Positions 41,790-50,287 of a DNA stretch of 64,000 nucleotides are shown in pieces; within the stretch, counting starts at the first letter, position 1, and each line of letters opens with the position of its first letter. Position numbers and translations under genes: made by a program. The notes below the pieces were generated by a model. That model was not told the origin of the DNA, made no database searches, and saw nothing but the letters and a program-made list of their open reading frames with translations. This stretch comes from Chryseosolibacter sp964438975 (GTDB lineage Bacteria > Bacteroidota > Bacteroidia > Cytophagales > Cyclobacteriaceae), in the NCBI GenBank assembly GCA_964438975.1, contig CAYTMU010000013.1:1-64000 (forward strand). The letters run 5' to 3'.

Positions 41790-44700
41790 ATGAGCTCGTT
41801 TCCGGCCCTCGCCGAACTGTTCGCCGAGCCGAAGCTCGCGGCGCTGATCCTCGATCCGGCGCCCGCGCTCGTGTTCGACCGCGACGGCAAGCTGCGCTTC
41901 GCAAACCGCGCGGCGGTGTCGGCCTATGGCGCGGCCTCGCTCGCGGAACTCATCGAGAAGAGCGCGGCGCTGTTCGGGGAAATGCCCGACACGGCGCGGG
42001 AATTTTCGGAAACGCTGCCGCTCAACGGCTCCTACCGCCGCGAAGCCATCGCGCTCGCCAAAGGCACCGAGACGTTCCGCGCCGAACGGATCGGGCTTGC
42101 GAGCGGCGTCAGCGCCGTTGTGTTCACGGGACTTGCGCGCGAGCGCTCCGACGGCAATCCGGGCAAGGCCTTCGCCTCGCTGATCGACGGCGAACGCGCG
42201 CCGTTCGCGCTGTTCGATCAGGACGGCAAGCCGCTCGCCGCCAACCGCATGGCGACCGCGATCATGGGGCCCGCGGGAACGCTCCTGCATCTGCACGCTT
42301 CCGCCGCGGCCGCGCTTTCCGACGCCAACCTCAAGGGCTTCGGCGAAATTCCGTTCGGCGTGCTGAAGATTTTTCTGAAGAAGCTTTCGCTCGGCGCGCA
42401 CAGCCTCGTGCTCGCGTCCTTCATGCAGCCGGAACGCCCGGCCGCGCCGACGGCGGAGCCGGTCAAGGCGCAGGAAGCGCCTCGAGAAGCGCCGCAAGAA
42501 ACATCGCAAGAAAATACGCAACCGCCGGCACGGGAAACCGCACCGGCACAGGCGGACGAAAAGGCGACCGAAGAAACCCGAACCGAAGAAAAGCAGACCG
42601 GCGAACTGCCGCTGGTCATCCAGCTTGGCCCCCCGGCGGACGAGGCCGTGGGCTGGGAAGTGCCGGCCGCGCAGCCGGTGCAGGAAACGCCCGACGTGGA
42701 AACGCAATCTGTTTCGGCAGCCGGGGAAAGCGACGTCGCTCCCGCCGATGCGGAAGAAGCCGCTTCGTCCGATACTGAAGAAGTCAGCCCCGAAGAAGTG
42801 AAAGAATTCTGGGCGGAGCTCGACGGGAAAGAAACGCCCGCCGAAGGCAGCGCGCCGCACGCGCAACCCGAAACACCCAGGCCGGCGCCGCAGCCCAAAC
42901 GAGCGCCCTCGCGCTTCGTCTGGCAGCTCGATGCCGACGGCAACTTCACGAATGTTTCGCCCGATCTGGCGGAAGCCGTCGGCGCCGCCCATAGCGCGCA
43001 GACCGGCGAAGACTGGCCCGCGCTCGCGGCGCGCGCGGGAATTGCAAATACCGATGCGCTGTTCGCGGCGGTGAAGCGGCGTGATACCTGGTCCGGCGTT
43101 TCCGTGCTCTGGCCGGTCGACGGCACCGACACCGCGCGGCCGGTCGAGCTCGCGGCACTGCCCGTGTTCGATCGCGAGCGCAATTTCCTCGGCTATCGCG
43201 GCTTCGGCGTATTCCGCGAAGCCATTCCGTTCATCGCGAAGGCGAAGCCCGCGCCGGCCGCAACCGAAGCGCCGCAGGCCGTAACCGAAGCGCCGCAGGC
43301 CGTAACCGAAGCCTCGCCGGCCGAGCCGACCGAAGAAACCGCGGCCAACGACGAGTTTCCGCTTTCGCACGAGCCGCTCGAAGCGCTCGAAACGCCCGCG
43401 CCCGAAGCTGCGGACGAGCCGCCCGCGCTCGAGGTGCAGGATCGCGTAATCCGCGTGCGCGCGCCGGAGAGCGAGGAGCGCGCGACGCTTTCGCCCAAGG
43501 AAGAAACCGCGTTTCGCGAAATCCGCCGCGTGCTTACCGGCGAGACGCTGGCGCAGGAACAGGAGCGCACGGCGCGCGAAATCGACCGCGCGCTCGGCAT
43601 TCGCGGCGAAATCCGGCGCGACGAGCCCGGCCCGAAGACCCACGACATTCCGCGGCAGGAGCGCGCCGCCCCGCCCGCGCACGGCACGGAGGAAGCGGCG
43701 CCCGTCGTCCCGCCCGCCACAGACCTTTCCGGCGTCAGCGAGCGCGCGCTCATGGACCGGCTGCCGCTCGGCATCGCCGTGCATCGCGAAGAGAAGGTGC
43801 TCTACGCGAACCGCGCGCTGCTCGAATGGATCGGCCTCGAAAATCTCGAAGCGCTGGAGCGCAACGGCGGACTCACGCGCATCTTCTCCGGCGTGGCAAC
43901 GCCCGCCGAAGACGCCGACCCGACCATTCCGCGCACGCTCGCGGCGCAAGGCCCGAACGGCGAGCCGATTCCGGTGGAGATGCGGCTGTTCTCGACGCCG
44001 TGGTACGGACAGTCCGCGCTCGTCTATGTGCTTCGCCGCGCCAATGCGGGCTTCGACGCGCGGCGCGAAACCGTGGAGCGCGCGCTGCGCTCGGCGGAAG
44101 CCGCCACGCGCGAGCAGCAGGCGATCCTCGACACTGCGACCGACGGCGTGCTCATCATCGACCGCGACGGCAAGATCACCGGCATGAACAAATCCGCCGA
44201 GGCGCTGTTCGGCTTCGACTTCGCGGAAATCCAGAACTCGTCCTTCACCATGTTGTTCGCGCCGGAAAGCCATCGCGCGGCGGTCGACTATCTCGACAAG
44301 CTCGCCTCCAACGGGGTCGCGAGCATCCTCAACGACGGCCGCGAAGTCGTGGGCCGCGAGCGCAACGGCGGGCTCATTCCGCTGTTCATGAATCTCGGCA
44401 AGGTGGGCGAGGACGGCCAGAAATTCTGCGCGGTGCTGCGCGACATCACGCAATGGAAGCGCGCGGAGGAAGAGCTGACCGGCGCGCGGCGCCAGGCCGA
44501 ACAGGCAAGCTCCCACAAGTCGGACTTCCTCGCCAAGATCAGCCACGAAATGCGCACGCCGCTGAACGCGATCATCGGCTTCGCGGAAGTGATGATGGAG
44601 GAGCGCTTCGGCCCGATCGGCTCGGAGCGCTATCGCGAATATCTCAAGGACATCCACCAGTCCGGCGGGCACCTGATCTCGCTCATCAACGACCTGCTCG

Positions 44701-45212
44701 ATCTTTCGAAGATCGAGGCGGGCAAGCTCGAGCTCGACTTCGCCAGCGTCGACCTGAACGATGTCGCCAAGCAATGCATCTCGATCATGCAGCCGCAGGC
44801 GAACCGCGAGCGCATCATCATCCGCACCGCGCTTGCCGACAACCTGCCGCCGGTCGTGGCCGACCAGCGCTCGATCCGGCAGATCGTGCTGAACCTGCTT
44901 TCCAATTCCGTGAAGTTCACCAATCCCGGCGGGCAGGTGATCCTGTCGACTTCGCTCACCGACAAGGGCGAAGTCGTGCTGCGGGTGCGCGACACCGGAA
45001 TCGGCATGAGCGAGGACGACGTCATCGCCGCGCTGGAGCCGTTCCGGCAACTGGCGACGTCGGGCCGCGACGCCGGCGGCACTGGCCTCGGCCTGCCGCT
45101 GACGAAGGCGCTGGTGGAAGCCAACCGCGCGAGCTTTCACATCAAGAGCGCTGTCAATTCCGGCACGCTGGTCGAAATCTCCTTCCCGTCGACGCGCGTG
45201 CTCGCCGGCTGA
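41790..45212 (+). CDS. pdhS: PAS-domain sensor histidine kinase, PdhS/PleC/DivJ family
   Basis: About 1140 residues from ATG 41790; a TTG at 41751 would add 13. Order: a PAS-like domain (ALVFDRDGKLRFANRAAV); a Pro/Glu/Ala-rich low-complexity linker (about 220-370 and 490-640); a PAS-like FVWQLDADGNFTNVSPDLAEAVG; a PAS at MDRLPLGIAVHREEKVLYANRALLEWIG; and a PAS at LDTATDGVLIIDRDGKITGMNKSAEALFGF. The kinase has HisKA FLAKISHEMRTPLNAIIGFAEVMMEERFGPIG (phospho-His near residue 920) and HATPase with N-box LLSNSVKFTN, DTGIGM and GTGLGLP. The HisKA text is diagnostic of the PdhS/PleC group that phosphorylates DivK. No transmembrane span is evident, so cytoplasmic, as for PdhS. The linker carries a 21-bp repeat. 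Confidence 0.88.
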   Translation: MSSFPALAELFAEPKLAALILDPAPALVFDRDGKLRFANRAAVSAYGAASLAELIEKSAALFGEMPDTAREFSETLPLNGSYRREAIALAKGTETFRAERIGLASGVSAVVFTGLARERSDGNPGKAFASLIDGERAPFALFDQDGKPLAANRMATAIMGPAGTLLHLHASAAAALSDANLKGFGEIPFGVLKIFLKKLSLGAHSLVLASFMQPERPAAPTAEPVKAQEAPREAPQETSQENTQPPARETAPAQADEKATEETRTEEKQTGELPLVIQLGPPADEAVGWEVPAAQPVQETPDVETQSVSAAGESDVAPADAEEAASSDTEEVSPEEVKEFWAELDGKETPAEGSAPHAQPETPRPAPQPKRAPSRFVWQLDADGNFTNVSPDLAEAVGAAHSAQTGEDWPALAARAGIANTDALFAAVKRRDTWSGVSVLWPVDGTDTARPVELAALPVFDRERNFLGYRGFGVFREAIPFIAKAKPAPAATEAPQAVTEAPQAVTEASPAEPTEETAANDEFPLSHEPLEALETPAPEAADEPPALEVQDRVIRVRAPESEERATLSPKEETAFREIRRVLTGETLAQEQERTAREIDRALGIRGEIRRDEPGPKTHDIPRQERAAPPAHGTEEAAPVVPPATDLSGVSERALMDRLPLGIAVHREEKVLYANRALLEWIGLENLEALERNGGLTRIFSGVATPAEDADPTIPRTLAAQGPNGEPIPVEMRLFSTPWYGQSALVYVLRRANAGFDARRETVERALRSAEAATREQQAILDTATDGVLIIDRDGKITGMNKSAEALFGFDFAEIQNSSFTMLFAPESHRAAVDYLDKLASNGVASILNDGREVVGRERNGGLIPLFMNLGKVGEDGQKFCAVLRDITQWKRAEEELTGARRQAEQASSHKSDFLAKISHEMRTPLNAIIGFAEVMMEERFGPIGSERYREYLKDIHQSGGHLISLINDLLDLSKIEAGKLELDFASVDLNDVAKQCISIMQPQANRERIIIRTALADNLPPVVADQRSIRQIVLNLLSNSVKFTNPGGQVILSTSLTDKGEVVLRVRDTGIGMSEDDVIAALEPFRQLATSGRDAGGTGLGLPLTKALVEANRASFHIKSAVNSGTLVEISFPSTRVLAG
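43263..43312 (+). repeat. In-frame 21-bp tandem repeat inside the PAS kinase linker
   Basis: Two exact 21-bp copies (43263-43283, 43284-43304) plus an 8-nt third start encode the heptad TEAPQAV repeated twice. It lies in the low-complexity linker and is likely to vary in copy number between strains. Confidence 0.85.
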
Positions 45213-45360
45213 CGGCGGCAATACCTCCCCATCCAAAGCGCCGCCGCACGCGCGCATGAACGCGCACCGCGGGCGAATGCCGGTTCCGGCCCGCCCCCGC
45301 GTGCCGCGCCGCCTGCTTTCGTGCTAGGGTCGTATCCGATCGCATAGAACGGAAGGCATC

Positions 45361-45402
45361 GTGAACATGGGCGCGAACGACATCATGACGGGCAACGGCT
45401 GA
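45361..45402 (+). other. Candidate 13-codon leader peptide upstream of the FecB-like gene
   Basis: GTG 45361 opens a frame coding V/M-N-M-G-A-N-D-I-M-T-G-N-G, ending at TGA 45400-45402. That stop overlaps the ATG of the next gene by 1 nt. AACGGAAGG precedes the GTG. The binding-protein ATG itself has no clear ribosome site (only AACGGCTG), so its translation may depend on coupling to this short frame. It has no known regulatory motif. Confidence 0.4.
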
Positions 45403-46430
45403 TGGCGCGGATCGACCGCCGCGCATTCATGGGAGGCACGGGCGCGTTCCTGCTCGCGCCGCGCTTCGCGCATGGCGCGTCCGTCAAGGACGCGACCGGC
45501 CGCCTGTTCGAGATCTCCGGCAAGGCCGCGCGCGTTTTTCCGGCGGGGCCGCCCGCCGCGATCATGCTCTACACGCTCGCGCCGGAAGCGCTCATCGGCT
45601 GGACCCGCGCGCCTTCGCCGGAAGAGCGCGAATTCCTGACGCCCGACGCCGCGGCGAAGCCCGAACTCGGCCGCATCACCGGCCGCGGCAATACCGCGAA
45701 CCTCGAAGTCGTGATCGCGCAGAAGCCCGATCTCATTCTCGACGTCGGCAACATCAACAAAACCTTCGTCTCGCTTGCCGAGCGCGTGCGCGAGCAGACC
45801 GGCATTCCCTATATGCTGCTGGACGGCCGCTTCGACGCCAGCGCCGAATCCTACCGGACGCTCGGCAGGATTCTCGACCGCGAGGCGCGCGCCGAAATGC
45901 TCGCCGCCTATGCCGACAAAACCTTCGCGACGATCGCGCAGCGCGTTGCCGACGTGCCGGTGGGACAGCGGCCGCGCGTCTATTTCGCGCGCGGCACGCG
46001 CGGGCTCGAAACCGGCCTCGGCGGCTCCATCAATGTGGAGTCGATCGAACTGCTCGCGCAGAACGTCGCCGGCGAAACCAAGGGCGGCATGGCGACCGTT
46101 TCCGTCGAGCAGGTGCTCGCCTGGGATCCCGATATCATTTTCACCATCGAAGCGGACTTCCCGGCAAGAGTGAAACGGGAGCCGGCGTGGTCGGCGCTGA
46201 AGGCGGTCCGGGAAGGCCGGGTCTATCTCTCGCCGAAAGTCCCGTTCGGATGGATCGACTTTCCGCCTTCGGCCAATCGCCTGATCGGGCTGTGGTGGCT
46301 CGGGAAAATTCTCTATCCCGACCGCTTCCCGGAAGACCTGCGGGTGCTGACGCGCGATTTCTACCAGCGCTTCTACCATCTCGACCTGAGCGACGCGCAG
46401 CTTGCGCGCATCCTCGGCGGAAACGCCTGA
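45402..46430 (+). CDS. ABC transporter periplasmic binding protein, FecB/BtuF/MolA type (COG0614)
   Basis: 342 residues. An N-terminal Arg-Arg signal (RIDRRAFMGGTGAFLLAP, Tat-like) is followed by a class III helical-backbone binding fold: GRITGRGNTANLEVVIAQKPDLILDVG, REQTGIPYMLLDGRF, VSVEQVLAWDPDIIFTIEADFPA and KVPFGWIDFPPSANRLIGLWWLGKILYPDRFPEDLR. That C-terminal block is like binding proteins for molybdate/tungstate (MolA) as well as ferric siderophores or cobalamin. It starts an operon with a permease and ATPase. The ligand is undecided. Confidence 0.88.
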   Translation: MARIDRRAFMGGTGAFLLAPRFAHGASVKDATGRLFEISGKAARVFPAGPPAAIMLYTLAPEALIGWTRAPSPEEREFLTPDAAAKPELGRITGRGNTANLEVVIAQKPDLILDVGNINKTFVSLAERVREQTGIPYMLLDGRFDASAESYRTLGRILDREARAEMLAAYADKTFATIAQRVADVPVGQRPRVYFARGTRGLETGLGGSINVESIELLAQNVAGETKGGMATVSVEQVLAWDPDIIFTIEADFPARVKREPAWSALKAVREGRVYLSPKVPFGWIDFPPSANRLIGLWWLGKILYPDRFPEDLRVLTRDFYQRFYHLDLSDAQLARILGGNA

Positions 46431-46431
46431 G

Positions 46432-47445
46432 ATGCGGAACTCGGCGGTTCCGGGTCTTGCGGTTGCGCTGGCCCTGCTCGCCGCGGGCTTCGCGGTCGCC
46501 TTTCTGGTCGGGCGCTTTCCGATTGGGGCCGGAGAAGTCTTCGCCGTGCTTTGGGGAAAAATTTCCGGCACGCCGTCGGGCGTTTCCACGGCCGTCGAGA
46601 CGGTGATTCTTCAGGTGCGCGGCCCGCGCGTGCTCGCGGCCTTCTTCATCGGCGCGGCGCTGAGCGTCGCCGGCGCGGCGTTCCAGGGTCTGTTTCGCAA
46701 TCCGCTGGTGTCGCCCGACATTCTCGGCGCGTCTTCGGGCGCGGCGCTCGGCGCGGTGCTCGGCATTTATTTTTCGCTCGGCGTCATCGCCATTCAGGGC
46801 TTCGCCTTCATCGGCGGGCTCGTCGCCGTCACGGCGGTTTACCTGATCGGCTCGGCCTTGCGGATGCGCGACCCGATTCTCGTGCTCGTGCTCGCGGGCG
46901 TCGTGATCGGCGCGCTCCTCGGCTCCGGCGTCGGCCTCATCAAATATCTCGCGGATCCCTACAACCAGTTGCCGGCAATTACCTTCTGGCTGCTCGGAAG
47001 CCTCGCCGCGACCTCGGCTTCGGACCTCGTTTCGCTCTTCGTGCTGATCGCGCTCGGCACCTTCGTGCTGCTCCTGTTGCGGCATCGCATGAACGTGATG
47101 TCGCTTCCCGAGGAAGAGGCCCGTGCGCTCGGCGTCTCCACCGGCCTGATGCGCATTGCAATCGTGGCCGCGGCGACGCTCGTCACGTCCGCGAGCGTCG
47201 CCGCCGCCGGCATCATCGGCTGGGTCGGGCTCGTGGTGCCGCATATCGCGCGCTCGCTGACGGGACCGGATTTCGCGAAGCTCCTGCCGGTCGCGGCGCT
47301 GCTCGGCGGCAGCTTCCTGCTTTTCATCGACACCATCGCGCGCACCGCGGCGTCGATCGAAATTCCGCTCGGGATTCTCACGGCCTTCGTCGGCACGCCG
47401 TTTTTCATCTGGCTGCTCGCCGGCATGCAGAAGAACTGGTCATGA
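46432..47445 (+). CDS. FecCD/BtuC-type ABC transporter permease
   Basis: 337 residues from ATG 46432, 1 nt after the binding-protein stop. About ten membrane spans. RGPRVLAAFFIGAALSVAGAAFQGLFRNPLVSPDILGASSGAALGAVLGI is the invariant N-terminal block. EEARALGVSTGLMRIAIVAAA is the ATPase-contacting loop, and AGIIGWVGLVVPHIARSLTGPD follows, with the family's end GTPFFIWLLAG. One subunit would form a homodimer channel, since no second permease gene is present. Confidence 0.95.
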   Translation: MRNSAVPGLAVALALLAAGFAVAFLVGRFPIGAGEVFAVLWGKISGTPSGVSTAVETVILQVRGPRVLAAFFIGAALSVAGAAFQGLFRNPLVSPDILGASSGAALGAVLGIYFSLGVIAIQGFAFIGGLVAVTAVYLIGSALRMRDPILVLVLAGVVIGALLGSGVGLIKYLADPYNQLPAITFWLLGSLAATSASDLVSLFVLIALGTFVLLLLRHRMNVMSLPEEEARALGVSTGLMRIAIVAAATLVTSASVAAAGIIGWVGLVVPHIARSLTGPDFAKLLPVAALLGGSFLLFIDTIARTAASIEIPLGILTAFVGTPFFIWLLAGMQKNWS

Positions 47446-48203
47446 CGATTGCCGGCGAAAATCTTGCCATCGGCTATCGCGACCGGCTGGTCGGCAGCGG
47501 CCTTACCATCGCGCTTCGCGAAGGGGAGTCGCTGGCGCTGCTCGGGCCCAACGGCGGCGGCAAGACCACGCTGCTGAAGACGCTGCTCGGGCTGCTGCCG
47601 CCGCGCGCGGGCCACGTCACGCTGGACGGGCGGCCGCTCTCGGCAATTCCGGTGCGCGAACGGGCGCGGCTCATCGGCTACGTGCCGCAGGTGCACACCG
47701 GCACTTTCGCCTTCACGGTCGAGGCGGTCGTGCTGATGGGCCGCACCGCCTATGGCTCGCTGTTCTCGCGGCCCGGCGCCAAGGATTATGCCGTGACGGC
47801 GCAGATGCTGGAGCGGCTCGGGATTTCGCACCTCGCGCAGCGCTCCTACACCGAGATTTCCGGCGGCGAGCGGCAACTGGTGCTGCTCGCGCGCGCGCTG
47901 GCACAGGAGCCGCGATTCATCGTGCTGGACGAGCCGACCGCCGCGCTCGACTTCGGCAATCAGGGCAAGGTGCTCACCGAGATCGAAGCACTCACCGGCG
48001 CGGGCCTTGGCGTGCTGTTCACGACCCACGATCCGAACCACGCGCTGCGCGCGGCGCATCGCGTCTGCCTGTTGCGCGCGGGCACGATCGTCGCCGAAGG
48101 CGACACCAAGCAGGTGCTCACCCGCGACCACCTCGAAGCGCTTTACGGCGCGAAGGTGCTGCCGGTCGCGGATGCGGCGCGGGTCGCGTTCCTGCCGGGC
48201 TGA
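47442..48203 (+). CDS. FecE/BtuD-type ABC transporter ATPase
   Basis: 253 residues. ATG 47442 overlaps the permease stop by 4 nt (ATGA). Walker A is LLGPNGGGKTTLLK, then Q-loop YVPQVHTGTF, signature EISGGERQLVLLARALA, Walker B FIVLDEPTAALDFGNQ and H-loop TTHDPNHALR. It is last in the three-gene importer. It is convergent with a Ser/Thr kinase, 1 nt between stops. Confidence 0.95.
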   Translation: MTIAGENLAIGYRDRLVGSGLTIALREGESLALLGPNGGGKTTLLKTLLGLLPPRAGHVTLDGRPLSAIPVRERARLIGYVPQVHTGTFAFTVEAVVLMGRTAYGSLFSRPGAKDYAVTAQMLERLGISHLAQRSYTEISGGERQLVLLARALAQEPRFIVLDEPTAALDFGNQGKVLTEIEALTGAGLGVLFTTHDPNHALRAAHRVCLLRAGTIVAEGDTKQVLTRDHLEALYGAKVLPVADAARVAFLPG

Positions 48204-48204
48204 G

Positions 48205-49737
48205 TTATCCGGCCACCGGCTTTGCGGTGAGCTTGCCGTAGCAGGAGCCCTGCGTGACGGTGCTGACGAAATCGCCCTCGATCGCCTCGGGCGTGATCTT
48301 GCCGCTGTAGCGCGATTTGCGCGCGAGCAGCCCGGTCGTCTCGCTCGACCCGCTCTGGAAATCGAACGACCCGTCGGCATGGATCTCGGTGACGAAAGTG
48401 TTGCCGCCGTGGGAAATGTGCAGCGCGGTGCCTTCGATCTCGACGCTGAAGGCCATGCGCCGTCCCGGCACGCAATGGGTCAGCGGCTGGTCCGGGTTCG
48501 TTTCCGCCACGCGATAGAGGCTGACTTCGCCGCTGTAGCGCTTCGCATAGGCAGAGGCGGCCTGCGTCGGCTCCTGCTGCGGCGCGTCGGTGTCGTCGTG
48601 CACCGGCATCTGCGGCACTTCCTTCACCTCTTCCAGCTTCGGCGCGGGCGCGGGAACATGCGCGACTTCGCTGCCGAGCTTCGGCAGCGGAATCAAATCG
48701 TTTGCGAAGGCGACGACGATTCCGATTGCCGCGATGCCGGCGAGCGGCAGCATCCACGGCAGCTTCGAGCCGCGCGGCGCATCGTCGGGATCGCGGCGGA
48801 GCGCACGCGGCAGCACGGGTGCAGTCGGGCCGGCATGACCGTCCATCCAGCCCAGCTCGGCGCGCAACTGCGCAATCTCCGCCTGCCGCGCGTCGCGGTT
48901 GAAGGAGAGCGCGCGATCGACCGCATCGGCGATTTCCGCCGGCAGCGCAGGCGCATGGCCCCGGAGCGGCACATACGGATCGGGCTTGCCGAAGGCCAGC
49001 TTCTGCATCCGCTCCTCGGCGCCCGCGGGCGGCCGTCCGGCGAAAGCGCGATAGAGCACGGCGCCGATCGAGTAGATGTCGGCGCGGTGATCGAGCTCGC
49101 CGTCGGCCTCGATCTGTTCCGGCGGCGAATAGAACTGCTTCATCACCGCGAACGAGCGCTCGTCGGTGCGCAACTGCGTTTCACGTTCGATCAGCTTGAT
49201 CGCGCCGAAATCGATGATGACCGGGCGGCCGTCGGCGCGGACCATGATGTTGTCGGGCGCGATGTCGCGATGGATCATCCGCTGCGCGTGCAGGTATTCG
49301 AGCGCGGACAGCACCGGCGCGAGCAACGGCTGCATCTCGGCGGGCGACGGCGCCCGCGCCTGTTCGCGCAGCCAGTGTTCGAGGGTGTCGCCCTCGACAT
49401 ATTCCATGATCATGTAGCCGGTGTTGTTGTCCTTCACGTAGTGAATGACATCGACGATGTTCGGATGCCGGAGCCGGCATTGATCGAGCGTCGAACTCTC
49501 GAAGCGCTTCAGCGCCCATTGCACGACCTCGTCGTCGCGCGCGTTATAGGCGATGCGCGTGTCGCCATCGCGCGTGGCGATGCCGCGCGGGAAAAACTCC
49601 TTGATCGCGACACGCTTGCCGGTGAAGGGGCTGTCGGCTTCGTAGGTGATGCCGAAGCCGCCCGCGCCGAGTACGCGAAGGATATGGTAGCCCGCGATCG
49701 CCGCGCCCGGCCGGAGCGCATTGGGATCGTCTGCCAT
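48205..49737 (-). CDS. Membrane-anchored Ser/Thr protein kinase (copy A)
   Basis: 510 residues. The kinase domain covers 15-290: LGAGGFGITYEADSP (glycine loop), VAIKEFFPRG (catalytic Lys), HRDIAPDNIMV (catalytic loop with Ala where Lys is usual), IDFGAIKL and SPPEQIEADGELDHRADIYSIGAVLYRAFAGRPP. One membrane span (LPWMLPLAGIAAIGIVVAFA, about 332-351) is followed by a Pro-rich stalk and a ~110-residue extracytoplasmic domain (YSGEVSLYRVAETNPDQPLTHCVPGRRMAFSVEIEGTALHIS). It is paralogous to the 57565 kinase in the kinase domain but not in the outer domain. The target is unknown. Confidence 0.88.
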   Translation of the reverse strand: MADDPNALRPGAAIAGYHILRVLGAGGFGITYEADSPFTGKRVAIKEFFPRGIATRDGDTRIAYNARDDEVVQWALKRFESSTLDQCRLRHPNIVDVIHYVKDNNTGYMIMEYVEGDTLEHWLREQARAPSPAEMQPLLAPVLSALEYLHAQRMIHRDIAPDNIMVRADGRPVIIDFGAIKLIERETQLRTDERSFAVMKQFYSPPEQIEADGELDHRADIYSIGAVLYRAFAGRPPAGAEERMQKLAFGKPDPYVPLRGHAPALPAEIADAVDRALSFNRDARQAEIAQLRAELGWMDGHAGPTAPVLPRALRRDPDDAPRGSKLPWMLPLAGIAAIGIVVAFANDLIPLPKLGSEVAHVPAPAPKLEEVKEVPQMPVHDDTDAPQQEPTQAASAYAKRYSGEVSLYRVAETNPDQPLTHCVPGRRMAFSVEIEGTALHISHGGNTFVTEIHADGSFDFQSGSSETTGLLARKSRYSGKITPEAIEGDFVSTVTQGSCYGKLTAKPVAG

Positions 49738-49824
49738 CGCCGGAAATTCCTGTTGCTTGCGGCAATCCCTAGCGCGCAGCCGCCGCGGGGTCGAGTAGCG
49801 CGGTCATCGCAATCCCGTGAGGGT

Positions 49825-50199
49825 CTAGGGCTTGGGCCAGAGCGTTTCGAACAGACCCGTCACCGGGCGCAGCGGAATTTCGGCGCAGCGGAAGCTGCGC
49901 TGGAACGGCGTGCCGCGCAGGCCGATCTGCATCTCGGACGCGGGCGCGTTCCAGATGAAGTCGGTGAAACCGGGGCCGATGCTCTGGATGCTGAACAGGA
50001 AGGACTTGCCGATCGAGCGCGTGATGGTGCCGGGAAGCGGCGCCTCCTGCGTGGGCGACTCGTAGATTGCCTTCCCCGCCCCGGTATCGAAGGTGAAAAG
50101 CAGCGGCTTGTGGTCGCCGTCATCGCAGCGAAGCGAGAACCGCTCCGCCTGCGCGGCGAGCGGAAGCATGGCGAAGATCGCGGCCAGCAGAATTCTCAT
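49825..50199 (-). CDS. Small secreted protein of unknown function
   Basis: 124 residues from ATG 50199 (an ATG 9 nt upstream is an alternative). A clear signal peptide, RILLAAIFAMLPLAAQA, is followed by a ~105-residue domain with two Cys (LRCDDGDHKPLLFTFDTGAGKAIYESPTQEAPLPG, SFRCAEIPL). I do not recognise the family. It lies upstream of the membrane kinase in the same direction, 87 nt away, and might provide or modify its outer-domain signal (inference). Confidence 0.65.
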   Translation of the reverse strand: MRILLAAIFAMLPLAAQAERFSLRCDDGDHKPLLFTFDTGAGKAIYESPTQEAPLPGTITRSIGKSFLFSIQSIGPGFTDFIWNAPASEMQIGLRGTPFQRSFRCAEIPLRPVTGLFETLWPKP

Positions 50200-50287
50200 G
50201 CCCCGCACGATAACACGCCGCGCAAGCGGGCTCGCGCGGCGTGCATCGGAAAGGTGAACGCGGCGATAAGCGCCGCGCCCAAGGCCG

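Noticed and set aside
41745..45257. 1170-residue open frame on the minus strand
   Set aside because: It is the antisense shadow of the PdhS-type kinase gene, with Arg/His/Ala-rich composition and no family motifs.
45213..45400. Cobalamin riboswitch or Fur/Irr box before the FecB-like importer
   Set aside because: The ~190-nt gap lacks a B12-box and has no TTAGAA-N3-TTCTAA-type dyad.
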